Positions 52,018 through 60,908 of a DNA stretch of 64,000 nt are shown here, piece after piece (position 1 is the first letter of the stretch; each line of letters starts with the position of its first letter). Source of the DNA: Streptomyces sp. NBC_00236 (GTDB lineage Bacteria > Actinomycetota > Actinomycetes > Streptomycetales > Streptomycetaceae); the NCBI RefSeq assembly GCF_036195045.1, contig NZ_CP108100.1:2790001-2854000 (forward strand). The letters are read 5' to 3'. A program made the translations under genes and the position numbers. The notes beneath the pieces were generated by a model. It saw only the letters and a list, made by a program, of their open reading frames with translations. It searched no databases and was not told the origin of the DNA.

Positions 52018-52797
52018 TCAGGGCCGCTTGCCGTGGGCGTAGGACCTACCGCTCCCCCATTCCACCGGGGCGGGCGGCGATTCGCGGGCTTCGAAGAGGG
52101 TGCCGAGCCGGGGCGACCAGGCAGGGCGGTCGGCCAGTCGCAGGGCCTCGCGGGCTGCCACCTGGTTCGCGGTGAGGACGGGCTTGCCGAGGAACTCCTC
52201 CAGGGCGGGGAGGTGGCTGACCGTGTGGAGGGCCGTGTCCGGCAGCAGGACGGCGTCGGCCTCGGGGCGGTCGGCCGCGGCGGCCAGCTCCTTCAGCCGG
52301 TCGAGCCCCCAGCCCGCGGCCTCGGCGGCGCCGGTCACGCCCGCCGCATGGGTGGCGACCACCTCCATGCCCGTGGACCGGAGGAAGGCGGTGAACTGCG
52401 CGGCGACGGCCTCGGGATAGGTCGCGGCGACCGCGACCCGGTTGGCGCCCAGTTTCCGTACGGCGTGGACGAAGCCGATGGACGTGCTGGAGGCCGGCAC
52501 GCCCGCCGCCCGTGCCACGGCCATGACCTGGTCGTGGGCGCCCTGCGGCCCGTACAGGAAGCTGCCGCCGTCGCACGCCCAGACGACGGCCTGGACCCCG
52601 GAGCGCTGGAGCTCCTCGACCCCGGCGGCGAGCCGGCCGGGGGTGCCGAGCTCGCGCAGCGCGTCCTCGCGATAGGCGTCGTCGGGGCTCTCGGTGTGGC
52701 GGACGACGAGTCTGATGGTGCTGTCGAGCAGGATCTCCATGCGCGGGTAGTCGTCCTCCGCGAAGTGGCCCGGGTAGAGGAATCCGACGGTCGTCAT
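52018..52797 (-). CDS. maleate isomerase/Asp-Glu racemase family protein (EutA-like)
   Basis: A 259-residue cytoplasmic protein from ATG 52797 (GGAAGGGTGGAC upstream). It opens TTVGFLYPGHFAEDDYPRME. The first catalytic Cys region is AVVWACDGGSFLYG, and the second half includes VAVAATYPEAVAAQF and ADAVLLPDTALHT, where the second family Cys appears replaced by Asp-Thr. Maleate isomerase and arylmalonate decarboxylase use these positions. In ectoine-use clusters the eutA gene codes for a similar protein beside ehu transporter genes, which matches this neighbourhood. Activity is therefore uncertain. Confidence 0.85.
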   Translation of the reverse strand: MTTVGFLYPGHFAEDDYPRMEILLDSTIRLVVRHTESPDDAYREDALRELGTPGRLAAGVEELQRSGVQAVVWACDGGSFLYGPQGAHDQVMAVARAAGVPASSTSIGFVHAVRKLGANRVAVAATYPEAVAAQFTAFLRSTGMEVVATHAAGVTGAAEAAGWGLDRLKELAAAADRPEADAVLLPDTALHTVSHLPALEEFLGKPVLTANQVAAREALRLADRPAWSPRLGTLFEARESPPAPVEWGSGRSYAHGKRP

Positions 52798-52974
52798 GTC
52801 CACCCTTCCTGATACCGCGTGTACTGCGCCTACTGCCTGCACCGCCTGTTTCACGGCTCCTCTACCAGTATTCCCCCATCCGCCCCGGTCACCGCTCCGA
52901 CCTGTTGACGGGGTGAGGTGCGACTGCGAGCGTGGTGCGTCCGCAGCCCCAGCCGACGCGGAGGAACCGCCCCC

Positions 52975-53934
52975 ATGCCGGACCCCGTCCTGCTCGTCCT
53001 GGACGCCGACCCGTCGCCGCGTCTCGGCGCGCTGACCGGGCGGGTGCAGGTCCGGTACACGGACGCCGCGGGCCTGGCCGGGGCGCTCCCCCACGCCGAC
53101 GTCCTGCTGGTCTGGGACTTCACCTCGGACGCCGTCCGCGCCGCCTGGCCGGGCGGCGGGCCGCGCCCGGCCTGGGTGCACACCGCGAGCGCGGGAGTGG
53201 ACCGGCTGCTCTGCCCGGAGCTGGCGGCGAGCGACACGGTGGTGACCAACGCGCGGGGCGTCTTCGAGCAGCCGATGTCCGAGTACGTCGCGGGCCTCGT
53301 GCTGGCGTTCGCCAAGGACCTCCCCGGCACCCTGGACCTCCAGCGGCGCCGCCGGTGGCGCCACCGCGAGTCGGCCCGGGTCGCGGGCTCGCGTGCGGTG
53401 GTCGTCGGCGCCGGCCCGGTCGGGCGGGAGATCACCCGGCTGCTGATGGCGCTCGGCGTCGAAGTGGCCCTGGTGGGACGCACGGCCCGGCGCACGATCC
53501 ATGGCGCCGAGGATCTGGACCGGCTGACCGCCCGGGCGGACTGGGTGATCTGCGCGGCACCGCTGACCCCGCAGACGTACGGGATGTTCGACAGCAGGTT
53601 CTTCGGGCTGATGCAGCCCTCGGCCCGGTTCATCAACGTGGGGCGCGGCCCGATGGTGGTCGAGGAGGACCTCGTCGGCGCGCTGCGCAGGCGGTGGATC
53701 GCGGGGGCGGCGCTCGACGTGTTCGAGCGGGAGCCGCTCGGCCCGGACAGCCCGTTGTGGGACGTGCCCGGCCTGATCGTGTCGCCGCACATGAGCGGTG
53801 ACGTGGCGGGGTGGCGGGACCGGCTGGGCGAGCAGTTCGTCGCGATGTACGAACGCTGGGAGGCCGGGGAGCCGTTGCCGAACGTGGTGGACAAACGGCT
53901 CGGCCACATCCCGAGCCCGGACACGGAAGGCTGA
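52975..53934 (+). CDS. D-isomer-specific 2-hydroxyacid dehydrogenase
   Basis: A 319-residue NAD-dependent enzyme starting at ATG 52975 after GGAGGAACC. The Rossmann fold has VVVGAGPVGREITRLLMALG. Catalytic residues are visible: Arg in INVGRGPMVVEED, Glu in LDVFEREPLG and His in SPHMSGDVAGW. The substrate is a 2-hydroxy acid or keto acid. It diverges from the EutA-like gene and precedes the ehu-like operon by 255 bases, a grouping also seen in S. coelicolor. Confidence 0.93.
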   Translation: MPDPVLLVLDADPSPRLGALTGRVQVRYTDAAGLAGALPHADVLLVWDFTSDAVRAAWPGGGPRPAWVHTASAGVDRLLCPELAASDTVVTNARGVFEQPMSEYVAGLVLAFAKDLPGTLDLQRRRRWRHRESARVAGSRAVVVGAGPVGREITRLLMALGVEVALVGRTARRTIHGAEDLDRLTARADWVICAAPLTPQTYGMFDSRFFGLMQPSARFINVGRGPMVVEEDLVGALRRRWIAGAALDVFEREPLGPDSPLWDVPGLIVSPHMSGDVAGWRDRLGEQFVAMYERWEAGEPLPNVVDKRLGHIPSPDTEG

Positions 53935-54189
53935 TCCCAACCCGGGCCGTCCACACCCCACTTCGCCACCCATACCGGACATCTACGGATAACACCCCGT
54001 CATCCACCGGACCGCGCAACGAAATACACCCCGCGCACGATCCGTCGCACTCCGCCCTTGTTCGGACACGGGAAGGTCACCCTCCGGCCACCGTTCGGTT
54101 ACATGCGGCCTCTTCCTGCATAGACGTACGGGATCGGGCAGGCGCCAACCCTGTCCGGACTGTTCGACCCCTCCAGGAGATTGCGAACC

Positions 54190-55092
54190 ATGGCTGACTT
54201 CCCGAACCTGTCCCGCCGGGGCTTTCTCAACCGATCGGCAGCCGTGGGCGGTCTGCTCGTCGTCCCCGGCCTGCTCACCGCGTGCAGCAAGACCGGCGCC
54301 GACTCGGCCGACGGCGAAGGGGCGCTCGACAAGCTCCGCAAGCAGGGATTCGTCCGGGTCGCGTACGCGGACGAGGCCCCGTACGGCTACATGGAGGGCA
54401 AGGCGCTGAAGGGCGAGGCGCCCGCACTGCACCGGGAGATCTTCAAGGCGCTGGGTGTGGACGAGCTGCGCCCCACGCTCTCCGAGTGGGACGGGCTGAT
54501 CCCGGGCCTCCAGGCCGGCAAGTACGACGTGGTCAGCGCCGGTATGGCGATCACGCCCGAACGCTGCGCCAACGCCCTTTTCTCGGAGCCGGAGTTCATC
54601 TCGCCGACCGCGCTGATGGTGAAGAAGGGCAACCCGAAGAAGGTCACCGACCTCGCCTCGGCGAAGGCCGCCGGGATCACCGTCGGAGTGATGGCGGGCG
54701 CCGTCGAGGGCTCGTACGCCGAGGGTGCCGGGATAGCCAAGGACAAGATCAAGTCGCTGCAGAAACCGCAGGACGGCGCGGACGCCGTCAAGGGCGGCCG
54801 GGTCGACGCCTTCCTGCTGACCGGCATCTCGCTGCGCTGGCTGGCGAAGACCAACCCGGAGACCGAGGTCACCGAGGCCTTCCTGCCGGAGCTCGACGGG
54901 GTGAAGCAGTACAGCCCGGGCGGCGCCGTCTTCCGCAAGGGCAACGAGGAGCTGCGGGACGCGTTCAACCGCGAGCTGAAGAAGATCGTCTCGGACAAGT
55001 CGCGCTATGTGGAGCTGCTGCGCGACTACGGCTTCGGGGCCACCGAACTCCCGCCGGCCACGTTGAAGACGGCCGATCTGTGCAAGGGCTGA
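54190..55092 (+). CDS. ehuB: amino-acid/ectoine-type ABC transporter binding protein
   Basis: A 300-residue family 3 solute-binding protein. The N terminus NLSRRGFLNRSAAVGGLL is a twin-arginine signal ending in the lipobox LLTAC, so this is a Tat-exported lipoprotein. The mature domain has VRVAYADEAPYGYMEGKALKG and DVVSAGMAITPERC, close to EhuB of ectoine/hydroxyectoine importers. AGGAG lies upstream of ATG 54190. It heads ehuB-C-D-A. Ectoine as ligand is supported by family look and neighbours; polar amino acids remain possible. Confidence 0.9.
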   Translation: MADFPNLSRRGFLNRSAAVGGLLVVPGLLTACSKTGADSADGEGALDKLRKQGFVRVAYADEAPYGYMEGKALKGEAPALHREIFKALGVDELRPTLSEWDGLIPGLQAGKYDVVSAGMAITPERCANALFSEPEFISPTALMVKKGNPKKVTDLASAKAAGITVGVMAGAVEGSYAEGAGIAKDKIKSLQKPQDGADAVKGGRVDAFLLTGISLRWLAKTNPETEVTEAFLPELDGVKQYSPGGAVFRKGNEELRDAFNRELKKIVSDKSRYVELLRDYGFGATELPPATLKTADLCKG

Positions 55093-55111
55093 CAGGGACG
55101 GAACCCACCGC

Positions 55112-55846
55112 ATGAGTGATTTCTTCTCGGCCTTCGCCGATGACCTTCCGCAGCTGCGCTCGGGCCTGTGGGTGACCCTGGAGGCCACCGTCCTGGGCGC
55201 CCTGCTGGCGCTGTTCCTGTCGTTCGTCCTCGGCCTGATGTCCATCAGCCGGCAACTGGTGGCGCGGGGCGTCTCGCGCGTGATCGTGGAGTTCTTCCGC
55301 GGCACCTCGCTGTACGTCCAGCTGTTCTGGCTCTACTACGCGATGCCGCCGCTGACGGGGTACGAGCTGACGCCGCTGCTCTGCGGCGTCGTCGCCTTCG
55401 GCCTCAACTACGGTGCCTATGGCGCCGAGGTGGTGCGCGGCGCCATCAACTCCGTACCGCGGGCCCAGTACGAGGCGGCGGTCGCGCTGAACATGACGCC
55501 GCTGCACCGGATGCGCAAGGTGATCCTGCCGCAGGCGTGGGTGCAGATGATCCCGTCCTTCACCAATCTCTTCATCCAGTTGCTGAAGTGCACACCGCTG
55601 TTGTGGCTGATCTCGGCGGCCGACCTCATGACCGTGATCGAGAAGCTGCGCACCCGCACGGGTGAGACCCTCACCGCGTATCTGACCCTGCTGGCCTGCT
55701 ACTTCGTGCTGGCCTACGCGCTGACCCTGCTGATGAACCTGCTGGAGCGCTCCGCCAAGCGGCGGCTCGGGCTGGCGACCGGCGGGGGCAGCCTGCTGAA
55801 GTCCCGCAGCGCGGTGACGGCCCCGGCCGCGGGAGGTGCCCGGTGA
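55112..55846 (+). CDS. ehuC: EhuC, ABC transporter permease
   Basis: A 244-residue His/Glu/Gln/Arg/opine-type permease with five membrane segments (FSAFADDLPQLRSGLWVTLE at the start). The EAA-like loop is YEAAVALNMTPLHRMRKVIL. It starts 19 bases after ehuB and its end overlaps ehuD by four bases (GTGA). It forms the membrane pore with EhuD. Confidence 0.92.
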   Translation: MSDFFSAFADDLPQLRSGLWVTLEATVLGALLALFLSFVLGLMSISRQLVARGVSRVIVEFFRGTSLYVQLFWLYYAMPPLTGYELTPLLCGVVAFGLNYGAYGAEVVRGAINSVPRAQYEAAVALNMTPLHRMRKVILPQAWVQMIPSFTNLFIQLLKCTPLLWLISAADLMTVIEKLRTRTGETLTAYLTLLACYFVLAYALTLLMNLLERSAKRRLGLATGGGSLLKSRSAVTAPAAGGAR

Positions 55847-56487
55847 ACGAGGGATTCGACTGGAACGCGGCCGGCGACGCGCTGCCGCTGATTCTTCAGG
55901 GGTTCAAGGTCACCCTGCTGGCCACGGTGCTGGGAACGCTCGTCGCCGCGGTGCTCGGGCTGGCGATCGCGGTGGCCGGACGGGCCCCGAGCCGGTTCGT
56001 GACCGTGCCGGTGAAGGTGGTGATGGAGTTCATCCGCTCCACCCCGCTGCTGGTCCAGCTGGTCGGCGCGGCCGCGCTGTTCACTTCGGTGGAGCCGCTG
56101 ACCATCGGCATCGTGGTGCTGGGCATCCACTACGCCACGTACACCTCGGAGGTCTACCGCGCCGGGATCGACGGTGTACCGAAGGGCCAGTGGGAGGCCT
56201 GCCGGGCCCTGTCGATGACGCCCCGGCGGACCTGGCAGGCCGTGATCCTGCCGCAGGCGGTGCGCAACGTACTGCCCGCACTCGGGAACTACGCGATCTC
56301 GATGTTCAAGGAGACCCCGTTCCTCGCCGTGATCACGGTGCAGGAGATGGTCTTCGAAGCCCGCAAGTACGGGGGTGACCACTTCGCCTACACCGAGGTG
56401 TTCACACTTGCCGGACTGGTGTTCCTGGTCGCGAGCTACCCCACGTCACTCCTGATGAGGAAGCTGGAGAAGCGCCTTGGCCACTGA
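55843..56487 (+). CDS. ehuD: EhuD, ABC transporter permease
   Basis: A 214-residue permease paralogous to EhuC, with the loop WEACRALSMTPRRTWQAVIL and five membrane segments. GTG 55843 overlaps the ehuC stop (GTGA). The end overlaps the ehuA start by 11 bases, so the operon is tightly coupled. Confidence 0.92.
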   Translation: MNEGFDWNAAGDALPLILQGFKVTLLATVLGTLVAAVLGLAIAVAGRAPSRFVTVPVKVVMEFIRSTPLLVQLVGAAALFTSVEPLTIGIVVLGIHYATYTSEVYRAGIDGVPKGQWEACRALSMTPRRTWQAVILPQAVRNVLPALGNYAISMFKETPFLAVITVQEMVFEARKYGGDHFAYTEVFTLAGLVFLVASYPTSLLMRKLEKRLGH

Positions 56488-57328
56488 ACCCCTCCCCCTG
56501 CAGAAGACCTCGGCCGCGGCCCCCGAGGACGTCGTCGCGGTTCCCGCCCCCCGGGACTCCGGGCATCCGCTGGTCCGCTTCGACAAGGTCGTCAAGCGGT
56601 ACGGCGACCATGTCGTCCTCGACCAACTGGACTTCACGGTCGAGCGCGGCGAGCACGTCACCCTGATCGGGCCCAGCGGCTCGGGCAAGACCACGATCCT
56701 GCGGCTGCTGATGACGCTGGAGAAGGTCAGCGACGGCGTGATCCGGATCAACGGCGATCCGCTGACCCACATGCAGGCGGCCGACGGCTCGCTGAAGCCC
56801 GCCTCCGAGAAGCATCTGCGCGAGGCGCGGAAGAAGATCGGGATGGTCTTCCAGCAGTTCAACCTCTTCCCGAACATGAAGGTGCTGCAGAACATCACCG
56901 AGGCTCCGGTCAACGTCCTCGGTATGGACCGCAACAAGGCGGAGACCCGGGCCCGGGAGCTGCTCGACCTCGTCGGGCTGTCCGCGAAGGTCGACGCGCA
57001 TCCGTCGCAGCTCTCCGGTGGGCAGCAGCAGCGGGTCGCGATCGCCCGGGCGCTGGCGATGGAGCCGGAGATCCTGCTCCTGGACGAGGTGACGTCGGCG
57101 CTGGACCCGGAGTTGGTGGCGGGGGTGCTGGAACTGCTGGGCGACATCGCCAGGAACACCGACATCACCATGCTGTGTGTGACCCACGAGATGAATTTCG
57201 CCCGCGACGTGTCGGAGAAGGTACTGATGTTCGACGCGGGACGGGTCGTGGAGTCGGGTTCGCCGGAAAAAATCTTCTCCGATCCCGAACACGAACGTAC
57301 TCGCGAATTCCTCAACGCGGTGCTGTGA
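56477..57328 (+). CDS. ehuA: EhuA, ABC transporter ATPase
   Basis: A 283-residue GlnQ-type ATPase with Walker A GPSGSGKTTILRLL, Q-loop MVFQQFNLFPNM, signature LSGGQQQRVAIARAL, Walker B ILLLDEVTSALD and H-loop VTHEM. The start is TTG 56477 within the end of ehuD. It energises EhuCD in the cytoplasm. A palindrome and the IclR gene follow. Confidence 0.94.
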   Translation: MATEPLPLQKTSAAAPEDVVAVPAPRDSGHPLVRFDKVVKRYGDHVVLDQLDFTVERGEHVTLIGPSGSGKTTILRLLMTLEKVSDGVIRINGDPLTHMQAADGSLKPASEKHLREARKKIGMVFQQFNLFPNMKVLQNITEAPVNVLGMDRNKAETRARELLDLVGLSAKVDAHPSQLSGGQQQRVAIARALAMEPEILLLDEVTSALDPELVAGVLELLGDIARNTDITMLCVTHEMNFARDVSEKVLMFDAGRVVESGSPEKIFSDPEHERTREFLNAVL

Positions 57329-57356
57329 CCTCGGCATCCGTCGATCGTCTTTGACT

Positions 57357-57370
57357 CTGGCATATGCCAG
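57357..57370. promoter_or_regulatory. CTGGCATATGCCAG palindrome upstream of the IclR gene
   Basis: A perfect 14-bp dyad 125 bases before the IclR start and 29 bases after ehuA. The 12-bp core matches the site at 46355-46366. IclR-family proteins bind such dyads, so it is a candidate autoregulatory operator. Confidence 0.6.
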
Positions 57371-57494
57371 ACGGGTGCGCCCCAGCTGACAGAGGCGGGG
57401 CGCACCAGCCAGTAGTCAACAGCCCCCCATTTCCGGCCTCTTGGCGGCTATCGTGGTGGCAGAGCTTGCGGTCACAACCTGGTAGGGGGAAACC

Positions 57495-58253
57495 GTGGCG
57501 TTGAAGCCCGAACCGACCGCACCGTTCCATTCGGTGCAGTACGCCCTGCGTGTTCTCGAAACGGTCTCCAAGCACGGCAACGGTGTGACGGACACCCAGA
57601 TCGCCCGGGAGACGGGACTGCCCGTCGGGCATCTCGCCTCCCTGCTGCTGACGCTGCGCCGCGAGGGGTACGTCGAGCAGATCACCGACGGTGCGTACGT
57701 GACCGGCTCCTCGCTGCTGCTCCTCGGCTCGGGCGCGGCCCGTCGGCAGGCCCTGGAGGCCAAGCTCCAGCAGACGCTGGTCCAGCTGCGGGACTCGGTG
57801 GGCGCGGCGGTCTACATCAGCCGGTACGTGGACGGCGAGATCCGGGTCACCCAGTACGCCGACGGCTCGCGGACGCCCGCGGTCAACGAGTGGGTGGACT
57901 TCCGCTCGGCGGCCCACGCCTCGGCGATCGGCAAGTGCCTGCTGACCCAGCTCGACCAGAACGGGCGGCGCGACCACCTCTCGCGGCACAAGATCGCCCG
58001 GCTGACCTCGCGGACGATCACGAGCGAGCGGGTCCTCTTCTCCAAGCTGGACAGCCAGCCGGCGACGGTTCCCGTGCTCGACCTCCAGGAGTACGCGGTC
58101 GGCACGGTGTGCGCCGCGGTGCCGCTGACGGCCGGAGCGTCGGCGGGGTGCCTGGCCCTGTCCCTGCCGGTCGAGGACGCGCACCGCTTGCGCGCGGCGG
58201 CGGACGCGCTGAACCGGCGGGCGGCGCCGGTGCTGCTGTCGCTGGCGCTGTAG
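57495..58253 (+). CDS. IclR-family transcriptional regulator
   Basis: A 252-residue protein from GTG 57495 (GTAGGGGGAAACC). The N-terminal winged helix (VQYALRVLETVSKHGNGVTD, IARETGLPVGHLASLLLTLR) is followed by the IclR effector domain with SAIGKCLLTQLD and a C-terminal VCAAVPLTAG. It likely controls the ehu-like operon in front of it or genes with the CTGGCATATGCCAG site. The effector is unknown. Confidence 0.93.
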   Translation: MALKPEPTAPFHSVQYALRVLETVSKHGNGVTDTQIARETGLPVGHLASLLLTLRREGYVEQITDGAYVTGSSLLLLGSGAARRQALEAKLQQTLVQLRDSVGAAVYISRYVDGEIRVTQYADGSRTPAVNEWVDFRSAAHASAIGKCLLTQLDQNGRRDHLSRHKIARLTSRTITSERVLFSKLDSQPATVPVLDLQEYAVGTVCAAVPLTAGASAGCLALSLPVEDAHRLRAAADALNRRAAPVLLSLAL

Positions 58254-58417
58254 GGCCCACTCGTCCTGCGTCGTCCTCACACCCCGGACGGACCTCAGCC
58301 GACCCGGCCCCTCCTCAGCACCGCGTCCTCACACCCCGGACGGGCCTCAGATGGCTCGGCCCCTCCTGGGCACTGTCTCCCTTTTCAATCGCCGGACGGG
58401 CCGGGCCTCGCGCGGCG

Positions 58418-58930
58418 TCAAGCGGCCCGGCAGAACGCCGGGGCGCCGGCCGGGGTCAGGGCGCGGCCCTCTGCCGCGTGCACGGGACGTCCGGTGGTCG
58501 CAGCCTCCGCACGGTTCCGCGCGAAGACGACGAGGCGCAGCACCGCGAACCGTGCGACACCGGCGAGCGCGGAGGCGGACAGGTAGACGGCTTGCTCCAG
58601 CACGGCCCCCGGCGCCTCCACCAACCGCTGGAGCACGAACATCGCCACACAGGTCACTCCGTACGCCGCCGCGGCCGACCCGGCCGACTGCCCGTGCTGA
58701 CGCCAGGTCGCACGGCCACCCGCACCGAAGGTGAAACGGGCGTGCAGCTCGGTGGCCAGGAGCGTGGACACTACGGTGACCAGGGCGTTGGCCAGAGCCC
58801 ATGGCATCCAAGAGGCCAGGGCCGCTACGCCGAAGCCGGCAGCGATCCCCACTCCGCCACCGCAGACCACGAAACGGGCGAAGGCGGTGAGGGCGCCAGG
58901 TGCGGCCGACTGCTGCCGCGTCGCCTGCAT
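58418..58930 (-). CDS. GtrA-like membrane protein
   Basis: A 170-residue protein with four hydrophobic helices (about 14-38, 42-62, 88-107, 118-138) and the GtrA-type first segment FARFVVCGGGVGIAAGFGV. ATG 58930 follows AGGGGGGACACGTC. GtrA-like proteins are thought to move lipid-linked sugars for cell-envelope glycosylation. No glycosyltransferase partner is adjacent. The region from 58254 to 58417 contains two 22-bp direct repeats of CTCACACCCCGGACGG and an inverted copy of the GCCCGTCCGGCG element near 58387. Confidence 0.82.
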   Translation of the reverse strand: MQATRQQSAAPGALTAFARFVVCGGGVGIAAGFGVAALASWMPWALANALVTVVSTLLATELHARFTFGAGGRATWRQHGQSAGSAAAAYGVTCVAMFVLQRLVEAPGAVLEQAVYLSASALAGVARFAVLRLVVFARNRAEAATTGRPVHAAEGRALTPAGAPAFCRAA

Positions 58931-59174
58931 GACGTGTCCCCCCTTGATGGCCCACCGAACCTGGAGCGAGAGCCCTTCGCTCCGCAGACCGAGGCTCATT
59001 CGCAGTGGTGCCATGATGGCACACAAATGGCACCATCGCGAGGCTCATGTGGCACCTCATGACGTCCGCGCTGGCGTCGCCATGCGACCGGGATCACAAA
59101 CGCGCAGGTCACCAGGGATACCCATGCGTGTCGTCAGCACCCCTGAAGACCAGGTATTATTTTTGAGTCAGCAA

Positions 59175-59248
59175 GCGCCGCTAGCTCAGTTGGTTAGAGC
59201 AGCTGACTCTTAATCAGCGGGTCCGGGGTTCGAGTCCCTGGCGGCGCA
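59175..59248 (+). tRNA. tRNA-Lys (CTT anticodon), copy 2
   Basis: Identical in all 74 bases to the copy at 47167-47240, with the same cloverleaf and CTT anticodon. The identity extends five bases past the 3' end (CAGAC) and, apart from one base, eight bases before the 5' end (GTCAGCA). Confidence 0.98.
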
Positions 59249-59255
59249 CAGACAG

Positions 59256-59300
59256 CACACGAGGCGGTCTCCGTTCAACGGAGACCGCCTCGTGTGTTTT
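59256..59300 (+). terminator. intrinsic terminator after tRNA-Lys copy 2
   Basis: An 18-bp stem (59256-59273 with 59279-59296) with a 5-base loop, followed by TTTT. This is one of the few hairpins here with a U-tract. Confidence 0.92.
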
Positions 59301-59342
59301 GTGCTGCCCGCAGCCATGTACAAACGTTTTACACACACGTAC

Positions 59343-59371
59343 TAGACACTTGTTTTAAACGCTCGTATATT
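59343..59371 (+). promoter_or_regulatory. promoter of the MFS gene, probably leaderless
   Basis: TAGACA (59343-59348), 17-base spacer and TATATT (59366-59371). The expected transcription start is at or next to ATG 59379, and no ribosome site is present. An AAACGTTT dyad at about 59322-59329 and the AT-rich context suggest a TetR-type operator overlapping the promoter. No TetR gene is adjacent. Confidence 0.62.
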
Positions 59372-59378
59372 CCCTGGC

Positions 59379-60908
59379 ATGACGAACGCTACGAACACCG
59401 AAGCCCGTCCCGGCGATCTCGCCGGCCGTCGGGAGTGGACCGCCTTCGTGGTCCTGCTCCTCCCTCTCCTCCTCGTCGCGATGGACGTGTCCGTCCTCTT
59501 CTTCGCGATCCCCTCCATCGACCGGGACCTCGCACCCAGCGCCACTCAGCAGCTCTGGATCTTCGACGTGTACGCCTTCGCGCTCGCCGGTCTCCTCATC
59601 ACGATGGGCTCGCTCGGTGACCGGATCGGCCGGCGCAAGCTCCTGCTGTTCGGCGCGGTCGCCTTCAGCACCGCATCGGTCGGTGCCGCCTACGCCACCA
59701 GCCCGGAGATGCTCATCGCGGCCCGCGCGCTGCTCGGGATCGGCGGGGCCACCCTGATGCCGTCGACCATGGGCCTGGTACGGAACATGTTCCGCAACGA
59801 CAAACAGCGCGGCCGGGCCATCGGCATCTGGTCCGGTGCCATGGCGGGCGGCATCGCGCTGGGTTCGGTGCTCAGCGGCGTCATGCTGGAGCACTTCTGG
59901 TGGGGCTCGGTCTTCCTCGTCAACGTGCCCGCGATGGTGCTGCTGCTGGTCCTGGTGCCGGTCCTGGTGCCGGAGTTCAAGGACCCGAACCCCGGGCGCT
60001 TCGACTTCCTGAGCGTGCCGCTGTCCATGGGCTCCGTGCTGCCGGTCGTGTACGGGGTCAAGGAGACCGCCGCCGAGGGCATGGACCTGCGCAACGGTCT
60101 GGTCATCGCCGCCGGGCTCGTCGTCGGCCGGTTCTTCGTCCGGCGTCAGCGCACCCGCGCCGACGCCCTGATCAGCCGGGAGCTGTTCCGTGACCGGAAC
60201 TTCGCCGCCGGGATCGGGCTGAACGCGCTGGCCGCGTTCGCCATGATGGGCTCGTCGTTCTTCACCACGCAGTACCTGCAGTCGGTGCTCGGGATGAGCA
60301 CGATGGAAGCCGCGTTGTGGAGCCTGGCCCCGTCCCTGGCGGTCGGCGCGGCGGCGCCGGCAGCCACCGCGATCGCCCAGCGGACCGAGCGTGCCCGGGT
60401 GATCTGCGCCGGCTTCGTCATCGCCGCCGCCGGATTCGGTGTCCTCGCCCTGTCGGGTACGGACTCCCTGGCGATCCTGCTCATCGGCTCGGCCGTGATG
60501 AGCTGCGGGATCGTCACCGTGATGGCGCTCGTCTCGGACCTGGCCCTGTCCACCAGCCCGCCGGAGAAGGCGGGCTCGGCGGCTTCGCTGCTGGAGACGG
60601 GGCAGGAGTTCGGCGGCGCGATGGGCATGGCACTGCTGGGTGCGGTGGCGACCGCGGTCTACACCGCGGACATGCCGGACTCCGCCCCGGAAGTGGCCCG
60701 CAAGACCCTGCCGGGGGCCCTGTCCACCGGCGACGGCTCACTGATCGCGGTCGGGCGGGACGCCTTCGTCCACAGCATGCAGTACGCCTCGGTGGCCGGC
60801 GGACTGCTCCTGCTGGCCGGGGCGGTGCTGGCGGTGACGCACCTGCGACAGCCGGCCTCGCAGCCCGGCGTCTCGGACCCCTCCGCCTCAGAACCCTCCA
60901 CCGTGTGA
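59379..60908 (+). CDS. MFS drug transporter, 14-TM DHA2 (EmrB/QacA-like)
   Basis: A 509-residue membrane protein with about 14 helices. Family sequences: LLLPLLLVAMDVSVLFFAIP with the Asp of DHA2 helix 1, LITMGSLGDRIGRRKLLLFG (motif A), RALLGIGGATLMPSTMGLVR (motif B) and GAMAGGIALGSVLSG (motif C, drug/H+ antiporters). It would export cationic or hydrophobic drugs using the proton gradient. Its 3' end overlaps the convergent acyl-CoA ligase gene by 21 bases. Confidence 0.94.
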   Translation: MTNATNTEARPGDLAGRREWTAFVVLLLPLLLVAMDVSVLFFAIPSIDRDLAPSATQQLWIFDVYAFALAGLLITMGSLGDRIGRRKLLLFGAVAFSTASVGAAYATSPEMLIAARALLGIGGATLMPSTMGLVRNMFRNDKQRGRAIGIWSGAMAGGIALGSVLSGVMLEHFWWGSVFLVNVPAMVLLLVLVPVLVPEFKDPNPGRFDFLSVPLSMGSVLPVVYGVKETAAEGMDLRNGLVIAAGLVVGRFFVRRQRTRADALISRELFRDRNFAAGIGLNALAAFAMMGSSFFTTQYLQSVLGMSTMEAALWSLAPSLAVGAAAPAATAIAQRTERARVICAGFVIAAAGFGVLALSGTDSLAILLIGSAVMSCGIVTVMALVSDLALSTSPPEKAGSAASLLETGQEFGGAMGMALLGAVATAVYTADMPDSAPEVARKTLPGALSTGDGSLIAVGRDAFVHSMQYASVAGGLLLLAGAVLAVTHLRQPASQPGVSDPSASEPSTV

